Shown here one piece after another: positions 32,021 to 40,670 of a DNA stretch of 64,000 bases. The notes beneath the pieces were generated by a model that ran no database searches, was not told the origin of the DNA, and saw only the letters and a list, made by a program, of their open reading frames with translations. The position numbers and the translations under genes were made by a program. Origin of the DNA: Rhodanobacter thiooxydans (GTDB taxonomy: Bacteria; Pseudomonadota; Gammaproteobacteria; Xanthomonadales; Rhodanobacteraceae); contig NZ_CP088923.1 of NCBI RefSeq assembly GCF_021545845.1, forward strand, positions 2,480,001 through 2,544,000, in the 5' to 3' direction. Every line of letters begins with the position of its first letter. Position 1 is the first letter of the stretch.

Positions 32021-32748
32021 ATGCGCAGCTGCAAGCGTCCGCCGGCACCGGGGCGCGGCTGCAAGGGTACGACTGGGCCGGCATCGCCGATGAGCTCGAC
32101 GCGCACGGCGGCGCGATGCTGAAAGCCCTGCTGTCGCCGCAAGAGTGCCTGGCATTGGCCGGCATGTATGCGGACGACGAACGTTTCCGCAGCCGTGTGG
32201 TGATGGGCCAGCACGGTTTCGGCCGTGGCGAGTACCGCTATTTCGAGTACCCCCTGCCCGAACGGGTGGTCGCGCTGCGCGACGGGATCTATCCGCCGCT
32301 GGCGCCCATCGCCAACCGCTGGAACGCGGCAATGGGGTTGGCCACACGCTACCCGGCCACGCATGCCGAGTTCATCGCCCGTTGCCATGCCGCCGGCCAG
32401 CAACGTCCCACCCCGCTGCTGCTGCAGTACGGCGCCGGTGATTACAACTGCCTGCACCAGGACCTGTACGGTGAGCAGGTGTTTCCGCTGCAGCTGGCGG
32501 TCCTGCTGTCCGAGCCGGGACGCGATTTCAGCGGCGGCGAATTCGTGCTGACCGAGCAGCGCCCGCGCATGCAGTCGCGCGTCGACGTGGTGCCGCTGCG
32601 CCAGGGCGACGCGGTGCTGTTCGCGGTGCACCAGCGCCCGGTGCAGGGCACGCGCGGCAGCTACCGGGTGAACCTGCGCCACGGCATCAGTCGCGTGCGC
32701 AGTGGTCGCCGCCATACGCTCGGCATCATCTTCCACGACGCCGCATGA
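32017..32748 (+). CDS. 2OG-Fe(II) dioxygenase in the ada operon
   Basis: A 243-residue protein of the 2-oxoglutarate/iron dioxygenase superfamily, prolyl-hydroxylase-like. Iron ligands can be placed: NCLHQDLYGEQVFPLQLAV gives H-x-D, and the distal His is in LFAVHQRP; the 2OG-binding Arg is probably in GSYRVNLRHGISRVR. It overlaps ada and alkB by four bases each (ATGA), so it is made with the alkylation-repair proteins. It is not AlkB itself, which follows. A role in DNA or protein repair is inferred from context only. Confidence 0.75.
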   Translation: MNAQLQASAGTGARLQGYDWAGIADELDAHGGAMLKALLSPQECLALAGMYADDERFRSRVVMGQHGFGRGEYRYFEYPLPERVVALRDGIYPPLAPIANRWNAAMGLATRYPATHAEFIARCHAAGQQRPTPLLLQYGAGDYNCLHQDLYGEQVFPLQLAVLLSEPGRDFSGGEFVLTEQRPRMQSRVDVVPLRQGDAVLFAVHQRPVQGTRGSYRVNLRHGISRVRSGRRHTLGIIFHDAA

Positions 32749-33401
32749 TCACCACCGACCTGTTCGGCGCCAACCACCATCCCGTCCGTCGGGACGAGCG
32801 GCTGTGCGACGGCGCGGTGGTGCTGCGCGGCTTCGCCCTGGCGGAGGAATCGGCGTTGCTGCAGGCGGTGACGGCGATCGCGGCGCAGGCCCCGTTCCGC
32901 CATCAGCTCACGCCCGGCGGCCTGCGCATGTCGGTGGCGATGACCAATGCCGGGCCGCTGGGCTGGACCAGCGATCGCCGCGGCTACCGCTACGCTCCAC
33001 GCGATCCGGACAGCGGCGAGCCATGGCCGCCGCTGCCGCCGGCATTCATGCGGCTGGCGGTGGCCGCCGCCGCACGCGCCGGCTTTCCCGGCTTCGTGCC
33101 GGATGCCTGCCTGCTCAATCGCTACGAACCCGGCACCCGGCTCAGCCTGCACCAGGACCGCGACGAACGCGATCTCGGGCCGCCGATCGTGTCGGCGTCG
33201 CTGGGCATACCGGCGGTGTTCCTGTTCGGCGGCCTGCGGCGCACCGACCCCGTGCAGCGCGTGCCGCTGGCGCATGGCGACGTGGTGGTGTGGGGCGGCG
33301 GGGCGCGATTGCGCTTCCATGGCGTGCTGCCGCTGAAGGCGAACCATCACGCCGCGCTGGGCGAGCGCCGCATCAACCTGAGTTTTCGCCGTGCCGGCTG
33401 A
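32745..33401 (+). CDS. alkB: AlkB: DNA oxidative demethylase
   Basis: Removes methyl groups from 1-methyladenine and 3-methylcytosine using 2-oxoglutarate and Fe(II). The 218-residue protein contains the AlkB hallmarks: NRYEPGTRLSLHQDRDERD (H-x-D iron ligands), SASLGIPAVFLFGG, HGDVVVWGG, the distal His in RFHGVLPLK, and RINLSFRRAG, the Arg-x5-Arg-type 2OG binding end. Third gene of the overlapping ada operon. Confidence 0.95.
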   Translation: MITTDLFGANHHPVRRDERLCDGAVVLRGFALAEESALLQAVTAIAAQAPFRHQLTPGGLRMSVAMTNAGPLGWTSDRRGYRYAPRDPDSGEPWPPLPPAFMRLAVAAAARAGFPGFVPDACLLNRYEPGTRLSLHQDRDERDLGPPIVSASLGIPAVFLFGGLRRTDPVQRVPLAHGDVVVWGGGARLRFHGVLPLKANHHAALGERRINLSFRRAG

Positions 33402-34023
33402 CGCCGCCACGTTCCTGGCCGCGCTCGACGCCGACTGGGCAAGCCTGATCGCGCAGGTCGGCCCGTGCAGCCACCAGGCAAAACCGGCGCGCGCGCCGTA
33501 CGAGGCGCTGGTACGCGCGGTGGCCTACCAGCAACTGCACGTGCGGGCCGGCGACGCGATCCTGGCGCGGCTGCTGGCGCTGCATCCGCAGCAGGCGTTT
33601 CCGTCACCGGCGCAATTGCTGGAGGCCGATGTCGACAGCCTGCGCCGCTGCGGTTTTTCGGCGCGCAAGATCGAGACGATCCGCGGCATTGCCGCGGCCA
33701 CGGTCGACGGCGTCGTTCCCGATCTGGCCACGGCATTGGCGCTGCCGGACGAGGAACTGGTCGCCCGGCTCTGCGTGTTGAAAGGCATCGGCCGCTGGAC
33801 GGTGGAGATGTTCCTGATCTACAGCCTGGACCGCCCGGACATCCTGCCAGCGGACGACTTCGGCGTACGCGAGGGCTATCGCCTGCTGAAGTCGCTGGAC
33901 ACGGCGCCCGCGCCGAAGGCGCTGGCGGCGATCGGTGCGAACTGGAGCCCGCACCGCACCGCTGCGGCCTGGTACCTGTGGTGCGTGCCACGCCCGCCGA
34001 AGCTCAGGCAGACGGTGGGCTGA
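33391..34023 (+). CDS. DNA-3-methyladenine glycosylase (HhH-GPD, AlkA-like)
   Basis: Excises alkylated purines from DNA. The 210-residue protein is the compact HhH-GPD form without the N-terminal AlkA domain: AVAYQQLHVRAGDAILARLL, hairpin-helix-hairpin LCVLKGIGRWTVEMFLIY, and the catalytic Asp in ILPADDFGVREGYRLL. The GTG start overlaps the alkB end by 11 bases, making it the fourth and last gene of the alkylation-repair operon. Confidence 0.9.
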   Translation: MPADAATFLAALDADWASLIAQVGPCSHQAKPARAPYEALVRAVAYQQLHVRAGDAILARLLALHPQQAFPSPAQLLEADVDSLRRCGFSARKIETIRGIAAATVDGVVPDLATALALPDEELVARLCVLKGIGRWTVEMFLIYSLDRPDILPADDFGVREGYRLLKSLDTAPAPKALAAIGANWSPHRTAAAWYLWCVPRPPKLRQTVG

Positions 34024-34189
34024 CGCCCAGCCGGCGCCCGTACACCAGCTTGCCGCCCAGCCAGCCGGCCACGCCCAGGCAGAGGAAACCCAGCACGCTC
34101 AGCCCGATGACCAGCAGGCCCGGCGCAATGACCTGCAGGTGATGCAGGCGCAGGAACAAGCTGGTCCCGGATGGCCGGAACTCGACCAT
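34004..34189 (-). pseudogene. Short membrane-protein fragment (possibly DUF2231 tail)
   Basis: A 61-codon frame with one hydrophobic helix (APGLLVIGLSVLGFLCLGVA) ending GWLGGKLVYGRRLGV, which resembles the C-terminus of DUF2231 membrane proteins (normally about 150 residues). It could be a truncated remnant or a genuine small membrane protein. The 3' end overlaps the glycosylase gene on the other strand. Confidence 0.35.
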
Positions 34190-34254
34190 GGTCCGGGTGC
34201 CTGCGCTGCGGCGGCTTGCTACCCTCGACGGATCGTCCGGTTCACGAGGCAGGC

Positions 34255-35196
34255 ATGGCACACACCCACGGCATCCACGGCATCCACGGCATCCACACCA
34301 TCGACACCGGCTTCGTGCGTCCGCAGTTCGATGCGGCCTACCTGGTGGTCGAGCACGACCGCGGCGCCTTCATCGACTGCGGCACGAACTTCGCTGTGCC
34401 GCGCATGCTGGCGGCGCTCGACGAAGCCGGGATTTCCGCCGCCGCGGTGGACTGGCTGATCCTCACCCACGTGCACCTGGACCACGCCGGCGGCGCCGGC
34501 GAGCTGATCGCAAGGCTGCCGAACGCGCAGCTGGTGGTGCACCCGCGCGGCGCCCGTCACATGATCGATCCGTCGGCGCTGTGGGCCGGCGCCAGCGCGG
34601 TGTACGGCGAGTCGGTGATGGAGCAGACCTACGGGCGGCTGCGCCCGATCCCGGCCGAGCGGGTGACCGCGGTGCCGGACGGACACGTGGTGGATCTGGC
34701 CGGTCGTCCGCTGCGCTGCCTTGACACCCCCGGCCACGCGAAGCACCACCTCACCGTATACGACGAGCGCGCCGCCGTGTGCTTCACTGGCGACGTATTC
34801 GGCCTCTCCTACCACGATTTCGATACCAAGAACGGCCCGTTCATCCTGCCCACCACGTCGCCGGTGCAGTTCGATCCGCCCGCGCTGCATGCGTCGATCG
34901 AGCGCTTGCTCGCGCTGAAGCCCGAGGCGATGTACCTCACCCACTATGGCCAGGTGGAGGACGTCGAACGGCTGGCGGCCGATCTGCACGTGCAGATCGA
35001 CGCGATGGTCGCGCTGGCCCGCGCCGCGCACGGCCGGCCCGACCGGCACGCTGCGCTGATGGAATCGCTCACCGAGCTCTACGCCGCCCGCGCCGAAGCC
35101 CATGGCTGGCAGCAGGGCCGCGACGCGCTGCGTCAGCTGCTGGGCATGGACATCGAGCTGAACGCACAGGGGCTGGAGGTATGGCTGGACCGCTGA
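34255..35196 (+). CDS. Metallo-beta-lactamase-fold hydrolase
   Basis: A 313-residue MBL-fold protein with the full set of metal ligands: THVHLDHAGG (H-x-H-x-D-H), DTPGHAKHHL, FTGDVFG (bridging Asp) and YLTHYGQVED (last His). The C-terminal helical tail after residue 225 is typical of the glyoxalase-II-like subgroup used on thioesters or lactones. The N-terminus has an in-frame triple repeat GIH-GIH-GIH. Monocistronic. Substrate unknown. Confidence 0.82.
   Translation: MAHTHGIHGIHGIHTIDTGFVRPQFDAAYLVVEHDRGAFIDCGTNFAVPRMLAALDEAGISAAAVDWLILTHVHLDHAGGAGELIARLPNAQLVVHPRGARHMIDPSALWAGASAVYGESVMEQTYGRLRPIPAERVTAVPDGHVVDLAGRPLRCLDTPGHAKHHLTVYDERAAVCFTGDVFGLSYHDFDTKNGPFILPTTSPVQFDPPALHASIERLLALKPEAMYLTHYGQVEDVERLAADLHVQIDAMVALARAAHGRPDRHAALMESLTELYAARAEAHGWQQGRDALRQLLGMDIELNAQGLEVWLDR
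34267..34293. repeat. Three exact 9-base tandem copies in the MBL gene start
   Basis: CACGGCATC occurs three times in direct succession five codons into the gene, encoding repeated His-Gly-Ile. Copy-number change by slippage would add or remove three residues without breaking the frame. Confidence 0.8.
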
Positions 35197-35207
35197 TCGG
35201 CAGCGGC

Positions 35208-36086
35208 TCACTTGCCTGTTGTGCGTGCTTCTTGCCGCTCCTTCGTCAGTCGTTCCTCGAAACGTGGCTCCGCCGCCGCGGCGTAGCTGCGGCAGGCGCC
35301 GGTATCGATCAAGGCGTCGGACGAACGCTTGCGATCGCGTGCGGCAACCTTCTGCATAAAGCCGCTGGCCTCCGGATGCGGGGTGATCAGGATGTCGCGA
35401 GGCAGACCGGCGACGGTCGCGAAGGACTGGCGGAAAGCCGCGACCCGCGCCGGCTCGTCGCTGTAGTGAAAGCCTTCGCGGCTGAGTGCAGTGAGGCTGT
35501 CGACATAGGCCAGCGACAGGCAGCGCCCCGCTTCGCACGAGCGCCAGGTCCACGAGGTGCTGCCCGTGGTGTGGCCGGGCGTGTAATACGCCGTGACGGC
35601 GATCGAGCCTGCCTACGCCGCTGCACCGTCGGCCACCACCTTGACCGGCGTGACCGCCGGGTAGCGCGGCGCCATGCCGTACTGGGGATCGTCCGGGTCG
35701 CCGCCGCCTAGGCGTAGCGCCTTCGCACCAGCCGCGCTGGCCGCCACCGTGGCGCCGCTGTCGCGCGCCAGCCGGGCGATGGCCCCGGCGTGGTCGGAAT
35801 GGGCGTGCGAGTTGAGGATCAGCCTGACGTCGCGCAGACGGAAACCGAGCGCGCGGATGTTCGCCTCGATCTGCGCCGCGTTGCCTTCCAGCGTGCCGTC
35901 GATCAGCACGTGGCCCTGCGGCGAAGTGATCAGGACCGCGCTCAGCCCCCGTGTACCCACGTACCAGCTGTCGCCGTAGATGCGGAATGGCTGCTGCGGC
36001 TGGCTCCAGCTCGCCTGCTGCGCCTGCGCCAGGCTGGCCAGAGAAAGGCCAGCGCCGATTCACAGCGTGCGGATGATGCGGTTCAT
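35208..36086 (-). pseudogene. Subclass B3 metallo-beta-lactamase with two premature stops
   Basis: One continuous frame of 293 codons reads as a B3 beta-lactamase precursor, interrupted by TGA at codon 9 (36060-36062, inside the signal peptide: MNRIIRTL-stop-IGAGLSLASLAQAQ) and TAG at 35613-35615. All zinc ligands survive: LNSHAHSDHAGAIARL, TPGHTTGSTSW and LITPHPEASGF. The mature start (PFRIYGDSWYVGTRGLSAVL) and length fit the family. No frame change is present, so decay is recent, or the stops are base-calling errors. As read, no intact enzyme is made; a GTG at 35960 could only start a fragment. Confidence 0.85.
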
Positions 36087-36187
36087 GCGTGAGCTCCATG
36101 ACCGGACGGGACCGTCATGGTGGCTGGCGATGGCGAACAGGTGCTGGCGCGTTGCAGGCAAATTGCGGGCAACGTGCCGTGATCGGC

Positions 36188-36535
36188 TCAGGCCAGCCGG
36201 GTGCCGTTCGGTACCGGGCGTTCGATCGCGGTGAGCACCACGCCCGCGTCGGTGGGAAAGCCGGTCAGCAGAAACTGCGAGCGGAACGGACCGATCTGCT
36301 TTTCGGGGAAGTTGATCACCCCCACGACCTGCCGCCCCAGCAGATCCTCGGCTTGGTACAGCGCGGCAATTTGCGCGCTGGTCTTCTTCTCGCCGTAGGG
36401 GCCGAAATCCACCCAGACCTTCCACGCCGGCTTGCGCGCCGCGGGAAACGGTTCCACCTTCGTCACCGTACCGGCGACGATCAGCACCTGCTCGAAATCG
36501 GCCCAGCTGATCTCGGGGTGATTCACTTCGCTCAT
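36188..36535 (-). CDS. csaA: CsaA-like tRNA-binding-domain protein
   Basis: A 115-residue single-domain protein of the EMAP/tRNA-binding family: [55 protein letters not shown] and [14 protein letters not shown]. CsaA is an export-related chaperone in Bacillus; in proteobacteria the role is not settled. Its start overlaps the stop of the FAD oxidase gene (ATGA). Confidence 0.85.
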   Translation of the reverse strand: MSEVNHPEISWADFEQVLIVAGTVTKVEPFPAARKPAWKVWVDFGPYGEKKTSAQIAALYQAEDLLGRQVVGVINFPEKQIGPFRSQFLLTGFPTDAGVVLTAIERPVPNGTRLA

Positions 36536-37821
36536 CCTTCCAGCCTCGTCTTCAGACAATCGCGGCTCTGCTGCCACCAGTAACTGGCCTGTGCCGCAAG
36601 ATAACCGAACGGGCGATGGGTGCTGCCCAGGCCGTAGTCGGCGAACTGTTGCCAGCGGTCGTCGCCTTCGGCGATCGCCGCCGCCAGCAGTTCGCCGGCG
36701 ACACAGGTCGGCGCCAGCCCGTGCCCGCCGAAGGCCTGCGCCCACCACAGGCCGCGGCCGTCGCCGCCGATCTGCGGCATCTGGTGCCGCGCGTAGCTCA
36801 TCAGGCCCGACCAGGCGTGGTCGACTCGCACGCCATCCAGTTGCGGGAACACCCGCAGCAGGTCTTTCGTCAGCAGCCGCTGTACTCCGCGCGGCGAGCG
36901 GTTGAGCACCGAGATGCGCCCGCCCCACAGCAGGCGGGTATCCGGCAGCGCGCGGTAGTAGTCGAAGGCGAAGCGGCTGTCGTAGATCGCCGCGTGGGTG
37001 TGCAGGCAGTCGTCCAGCCGCGCGCCGAGCGGCTCGGTCACCATCACGTAGGTGGCGATCGGCAGGATCGCGCGGTCGATCGTTTTCTGCAGGCCGGCCA
37101 GGTAGCCGCCGCAGGCCAGCACTACCTGGTCGGCCAGCAGGTCGCCTTGCGCCGTGCGCAGGCGCCACCGCAGGCCCTCGCGCACGAGGCTGCGCACACC
37201 GCTGTACTCATGGATGCGCACGCCCTTCCCGGCTGCCGCGGCGGCCAGGCCGATCGCGTAGTTGAGCGGGTGCAGGTGCAGCGCATCGCGCTCGTACAGG
37301 CCGTCGTGGTAACGCTCGCTGCGGATGCGCGCGCGCAATTCGGTTTCGGGCAGCCACTGCCAATGTACGCCGTAATGGTCGCCCAGCAACTGCTGGCGCT
37401 GGCGCAACACGGCCGGATCGCGGAACCAGTTGGCCCAGATCACCCCTTCGTCGACCATGTCGCAGGCGATCGAATGATCGGCGACGCGCTGGCGGATGCG
37501 CCCGACCGCCTCGGTGGTGAGTTTGAACAGCGCCTGCGCGCGCGCCTCGCCCAACTGGTCGAGCAGCGTTTGCTCGCCCAGCGAATAGCCGGCGAAGACG
37601 AAGCCGCCGTTGCGGCCGGAGGCGCCGAAGCCGACCTGCTCGTGCTCCAGCAGCACCACCTCGCGCACGCCGCGCTCGGCCAGCCCCAGCGCAGTGTTCA
37701 GGCCGGCGAAGCCGCCGCCGATCACCGCAACGCGCGCCTGCGTGCTGCCCTGGAGCGGTTGCCAGGCCGGATACGGCGTGGCGGTGGCGCGATAGTAGGA
37801 CGTGGCCGAGGGGGACTTCAT
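36532..37821 (-). CDS. FAD-dependent oxidoreductase (DAO/PuuB-like)
   Basis: A 429-residue flavin amine oxidase-type enzyme of the DAO family. Dinucleotide motif [20 protein letters not shown] starts at about residue 30, followed by [16 protein letters not shown], typical of gamma-glutamylputrescine oxidase and related enzymes, and near the C-terminus [20 protein letters not shown] binds the FAD. Substrate probably a secondary amine or amino acid derivative, not determined. Coupled to csaA by overlap. Confidence 0.8.
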   Translation of the reverse strand: MKSPSATSYYRATATPYPAWQPLQGSTQARVAVIGGGFAGLNTALGLAERGVREVVLLEHEQVGFGASGRNGGFVFAGYSLGEQTLLDQLGEARAQALFKLTTEAVGRIRQRVADHSIACDMVDEGVIWANWFRDPAVLRQRQQLLGDHYGVHWQWLPETELRARIRSERYHDGLYERDALHLHPLNYAIGLAAAAAGKGVRIHEYSGVRSLVREGLRWRLRTAQGDLLADQVVLACGGYLAGLQKTIDRAILPIATYVMVTEPLGARLDDCLHTHAAIYDSRFAFDYYRALPDTRLLWGGRISVLNRSPRGVQRLLTKDLLRVFPQLDGVRVDHAWSGLMSYARHQMPQIGGDGRGLWWAQAFGGHGLAPTCVAGELLAAAIAEGDDRWQQFADYGLGSTHRPFGYLAAQASYWWQQSRDCLKTRLEG

Positions 37822-37899
37822 GCTGCAGCGATGAGCGACGCCGGTATCCGTGACGGAGTGGGCACGGCCTTCATGGCCGCGCGTTGTGGCCGCCGTGGT

Positions 37900-38775
37900 T
37901 CAAAGCTGGCCAAGGAACTCTCGCACGGTGGGCGCAAGCTTCGGATCCTGCATCGCCATGTGCATGGTGGCGCGCACCAGCCCGGCCTTGTTGCCGCAGT
38001 CGAAGCGGGTGCCTTCGAAGCGGTAGGCCAGTACCTTGCCTTGCTCCTTCAGCAACGCATCGATGGCGTCGGTGAGCTGGATCTCGCCGCCGGCGCCGGG
38101 CGTGGTCTGCTCCAGCAGCTGGAAGATGCGGCCCGGCAGCACGTAGCGGCCAACCACGGCCAGATTCGACGGTGCGTCGGCCGGCTTGGGCTTCTCCACC
38201 ATGTGGCGGATCTGCGCGCTGCGCTCGTCGACCGGCACGGCATCGACGATGCCGTACTTGTCGGTCTGGTCGCGCGGCACTTCCTCCACCGCGATCACCC
38301 CGGCCTGCTGCGCATCGGCGAGCTCCGCCATCTGCCGCAGCGCGCCCTTGCCGGCACCGTTCCAGATCAGGTCGTCCGGCAGGATCACGCCGAACGGCTC
38401 GTCGCCGACCACGGGCTTGGCGCACAGCACGGCATGGCCCAGGCCGAGCGCCTCGGGCTGGGTCACGAAGATCGCCCGAACGTGCCGCGGCAAGGTGCCC
38501 TGCACCAGTGCCAGCAGCTCGGCCTTGCCCTTCTCTTGCAGTTTCGACTCCAGCTCGTAGGCCTTGTCGAAGTAGTCGGCGATCGCATGCTTGTAGCGAT
38601 TGGTGACGAAGACCAGGGTGTCGGCACCTGCATCCACCGCCTCGTCGACGGCGTACTGGATCAGCGGCTTGTCGAGCACCGGCAGCATTTCCTTGGCGAC
38701 CACCTTGGTCGCCGGCAGGAAGCGCGTGCCGAGTCCGGCCACGGGAAACACCACTTTGCGCAGGGGCTTGCTCAC
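37900..38775 (-). CDS. galU: UTP-glucose-1-phosphate uridylyltransferase
   Basis: Makes UDP-glucose for surface polysaccharides. The 291-residue protein has the nucleotidyltransferase N-terminus VVFPVAGLGTRFLPATKVVA, the KPLIQYAVDEAV segment, GHAVLCAKPVVGDEPFGVIL with the substrate-binding DD, and EKPKPADAPSNLAVVGRYVL. Full length. The start overlaps the stop of the capD-like gene by four bases, forming a polysaccharide operon. Confidence 0.95.
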   Translation of the reverse strand: MSKPLRKVVFPVAGLGTRFLPATKVVAKEMLPVLDKPLIQYAVDEAVDAGADTLVFVTNRYKHAIADYFDKAYELESKLQEKGKAELLALVQGTLPRHVRAIFVTQPEALGLGHAVLCAKPVVGDEPFGVILPDDLIWNGAGKGALRQMAELADAQQAGVIAVEEVPRDQTDKYGIVDAVPVDERSAQIRHMVEKPKPADAPSNLAVVGRYVLPGRIFQLLEQTTPGAGGEIQLTDAIDALLKEQGKVLAYRFEGTRFDCGNKAGLVRATMHMAMQDPKLAPTVREFLGQL

Positions 38776-40670
38776 TCATTGCTCTCCGGGTTGGCGCGGC
38801 GGATCGACACCACGTTGTCCGGATGCACCGTTTCGCTCCAGCGGAACGAAGGCAGCAGGCTGGATACGCAGCGGCGAAGTTCTTCCTCATTGAAAACATC
38901 GGCCGCCTCGGCGGCCTTGCACAGCATGGCCTGCAGCAACTCCCACGACACTTCGCGATGCTGCGCCAGGAAGATCTTGGCGTGCGCGGTGGCGCTGTAG
39001 TTCTCCAGCGGATGGAACAGTTCCTCGAACAGCTTCTCGCCCGCACGCAGGCCGGTGTACACGATCGGTATCTCGCTGCCCGGCTTCTTGCCGGCGAGGC
39101 GGATCATCTGCTCGGCCAGATCGCGGATCTTCACCGGCTCACCCATGTCCAGCGCGAAGATCTCGCCGCCCTTGCCGATGCTCGCGGTCTGCAGGATCAG
39201 CTGGCAGGCCTCGGGAATGGTCATGAAGTAGCGCGAGATCTCCGGGTGCGTCACGGTAACCGGGCCGCCCTCGCGGATCTGCCGCCGGAACAGCGGCACC
39301 ACCGAACCGGCCGAATCCAGCACGTTGCCGAAACGCACCGTCATGAAGCGCGTGGCGGTGTGCGCATCGAGATTCTGGCAATAGATCTCCGCGACGCGCT
39401 TGCACGCGCCCATCACGCTGGTCGGGTTGACCGCCTTGTCGGTGGAGATCAGCACGAAGCATTCCACGCCGACCGCGCAGGCCGCATCGGCCACCGTGCG
39501 CGTGCCCAGTGCATTGTTGCGGAACGCCGTGCGCAACTGGTCCTGCAGCAGCGGCACATGCTTGTAGGCGGCGGCATGGAACACCACCTGCGGCCGGAAG
39601 TCCGCGAAGGCCTTGCGCATGGCGGCCTCGTCGCCGCAGTTGGCCAGGATGCCGTCGAAGATCAGCTCGGGGAAATCCGCGCGCAGCTCCTGGCTGATCC
39701 GGTACAGGTTGTACTCGCTCTGTTCGACCACGGTGAGCGACTGTGCGCCCAGCCGGGCCACCTGGCGGCACAGCTCCGAGCCGATCGAGCCGCCGCCGCC
39801 GGTGACCAGCACGCGGCGCCCGCTCAGGGTTTCGCGAATCGCGGTCCAGTCCAGTTCCACCGTGTCGCGGCCGAGCAGGTCCTCGATCGCCACTTCCTTG
39901 ATCTGGTTGAACTGGGCGCGGCCGGCCACCACGTCTTCCAGCCGCGGCACCGTCCGGTACGGCAGGTCGGTGGCGTCGCACAGCGAGACCACCCGCCGCA
40001 TCTCGGCGGTCGAGGCGCCGGGCAGCGCGATCAGCAGCATGTCGACCGCCACTTCGCGGGCGACCTCGGGCAGCTGGTCGAACCGCCCGAGCACCGGGTG
40101 ACCGTTGATACTGGCGCCGCGCAGGCTGGGGTTGTCGTCGACGAAACCGACCACGCCGTAGCGGTTGTCGCGCTGCAGGTCGCGCGAGAGTACTTCGCCG
40201 GCCCGGTCGGCGCCGACGATCAGCACGCGCTTGGCGACCTGGTTCTGCAGCAGGTCGTTGCGGCTGTCCTTCCAGTAGCGATAGGCCAGGCGCGGTACCC
40301 CCAGCAGCGCGGCAAGCAGCAACGGGTAGAGCACCAGCACCGAGCGCGGAACCCCTTCCAGCCGGTTGTAGAGGAACAGCGACACGCCGATGAACAGCGA
40401 GCCGACGACCACGGCGCGCGCAATGTTCCACAAATCCGGCAGGCTGGCGAAACGCCAGACGCTGCGGTACAGCCCGGTCCAGCGGAAGATCAACCCCTGC
40501 ACCAGCAGCACGATCGGAAACTCGAACAGCCGGAAACTGAAGATCTCGTCGGGTTTCAGCGCATACCGCAGCAGCTTGGCGATCCACCAGGCGAGCGCGG
40601 CCATGGCCAGGTCGTGCAGCACGACAGCGATACGCGGATGGATGAAGCCGACAAGCCTACGCAGCGACAT
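38772..40670 (-). CDS. Nucleoside-diphosphate-sugar 4,6-dehydratase (CapD/WbpM-like)
   Basis: A 632-residue membrane enzyme for O-antigen or capsule sugars. Four transmembrane helices lie in the first 125 residues, then a CoA-binding-like Rossmann domain (KRVLIVGADRAGEVLSRDLQ), then the extended-SDR catalytic domain with VLVTGGGGSIGSELCRQVA at about residue 285. The active site reads VLISTDKAVNPTSVMGACKR: Met replaces the usual Tyr (Ser-Met-Lys triad), as in WbpM and other large dehydratases. It overlaps the glycosyltransferase gene by 14 bases and galU by four. Confidence 0.92.
   Translation of the reverse strand: MSLRRLVGFIHPRIAVVLHDLAMAALAWWIAKLLRYALKPDEIFSFRLFEFPIVLLVQGLIFRWTGLYRSVWRFASLPDLWNIARAVVVGSLFIGVSLFLYNRLEGVPRSVLVLYPLLLAALLGVPRLAYRYWKDSRNDLLQNQVAKRVLIVGADRAGEVLSRDLQRDNRYGVVGFVDDNPSLRGASINGHPVLGRFDQLPEVAREVAVDMLLIALPGASTAEMRRVVSLCDATDLPYRTVPRLEDVVAGRAQFNQIKEVAIEDLLGRDTVELDWTAIRETLSGRRVLVTGGGGSIGSELCRQVARLGAQSLTVVEQSEYNLYRISQELRADFPELIFDGILANCGDEAAMRKAFADFRPQVVFHAAAYKHVPLLQDQLRTAFRNNALGTRTVADAACAVGVECFVLISTDKAVNPTSVMGACKRVAEIYCQNLDAHTATRFMTVRFGNVLDSAGSVVPLFRRQIREGGPVTVTHPEISRYFMTIPEACQLILQTASIGKGGEIFALDMGEPVKIRDLAEQMIRLAGKKPGSEIPIVYTGLRAGEKLFEELFHPLENYSATAHAKIFLAQHREVSWELLQAMLCKAAEAADVFNEEELRRCVSSLLPSFRWSETVHPDNVVSIRRANPESNE

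Noticed and set aside
30083..32347. A 754-codon minus-strand frame
   Set aside because: Antisense to pirin and ada, both supported by motifs.
35208..36086. Stop-codon readthrough or selenocysteine decoding in the beta-lactamase gene
   Set aside because: Two different stops (TGA in the signal peptide, TAG in a non-catalytic loop) with no family precedent for selenocysteine; pseudogenisation or read error is simpler.
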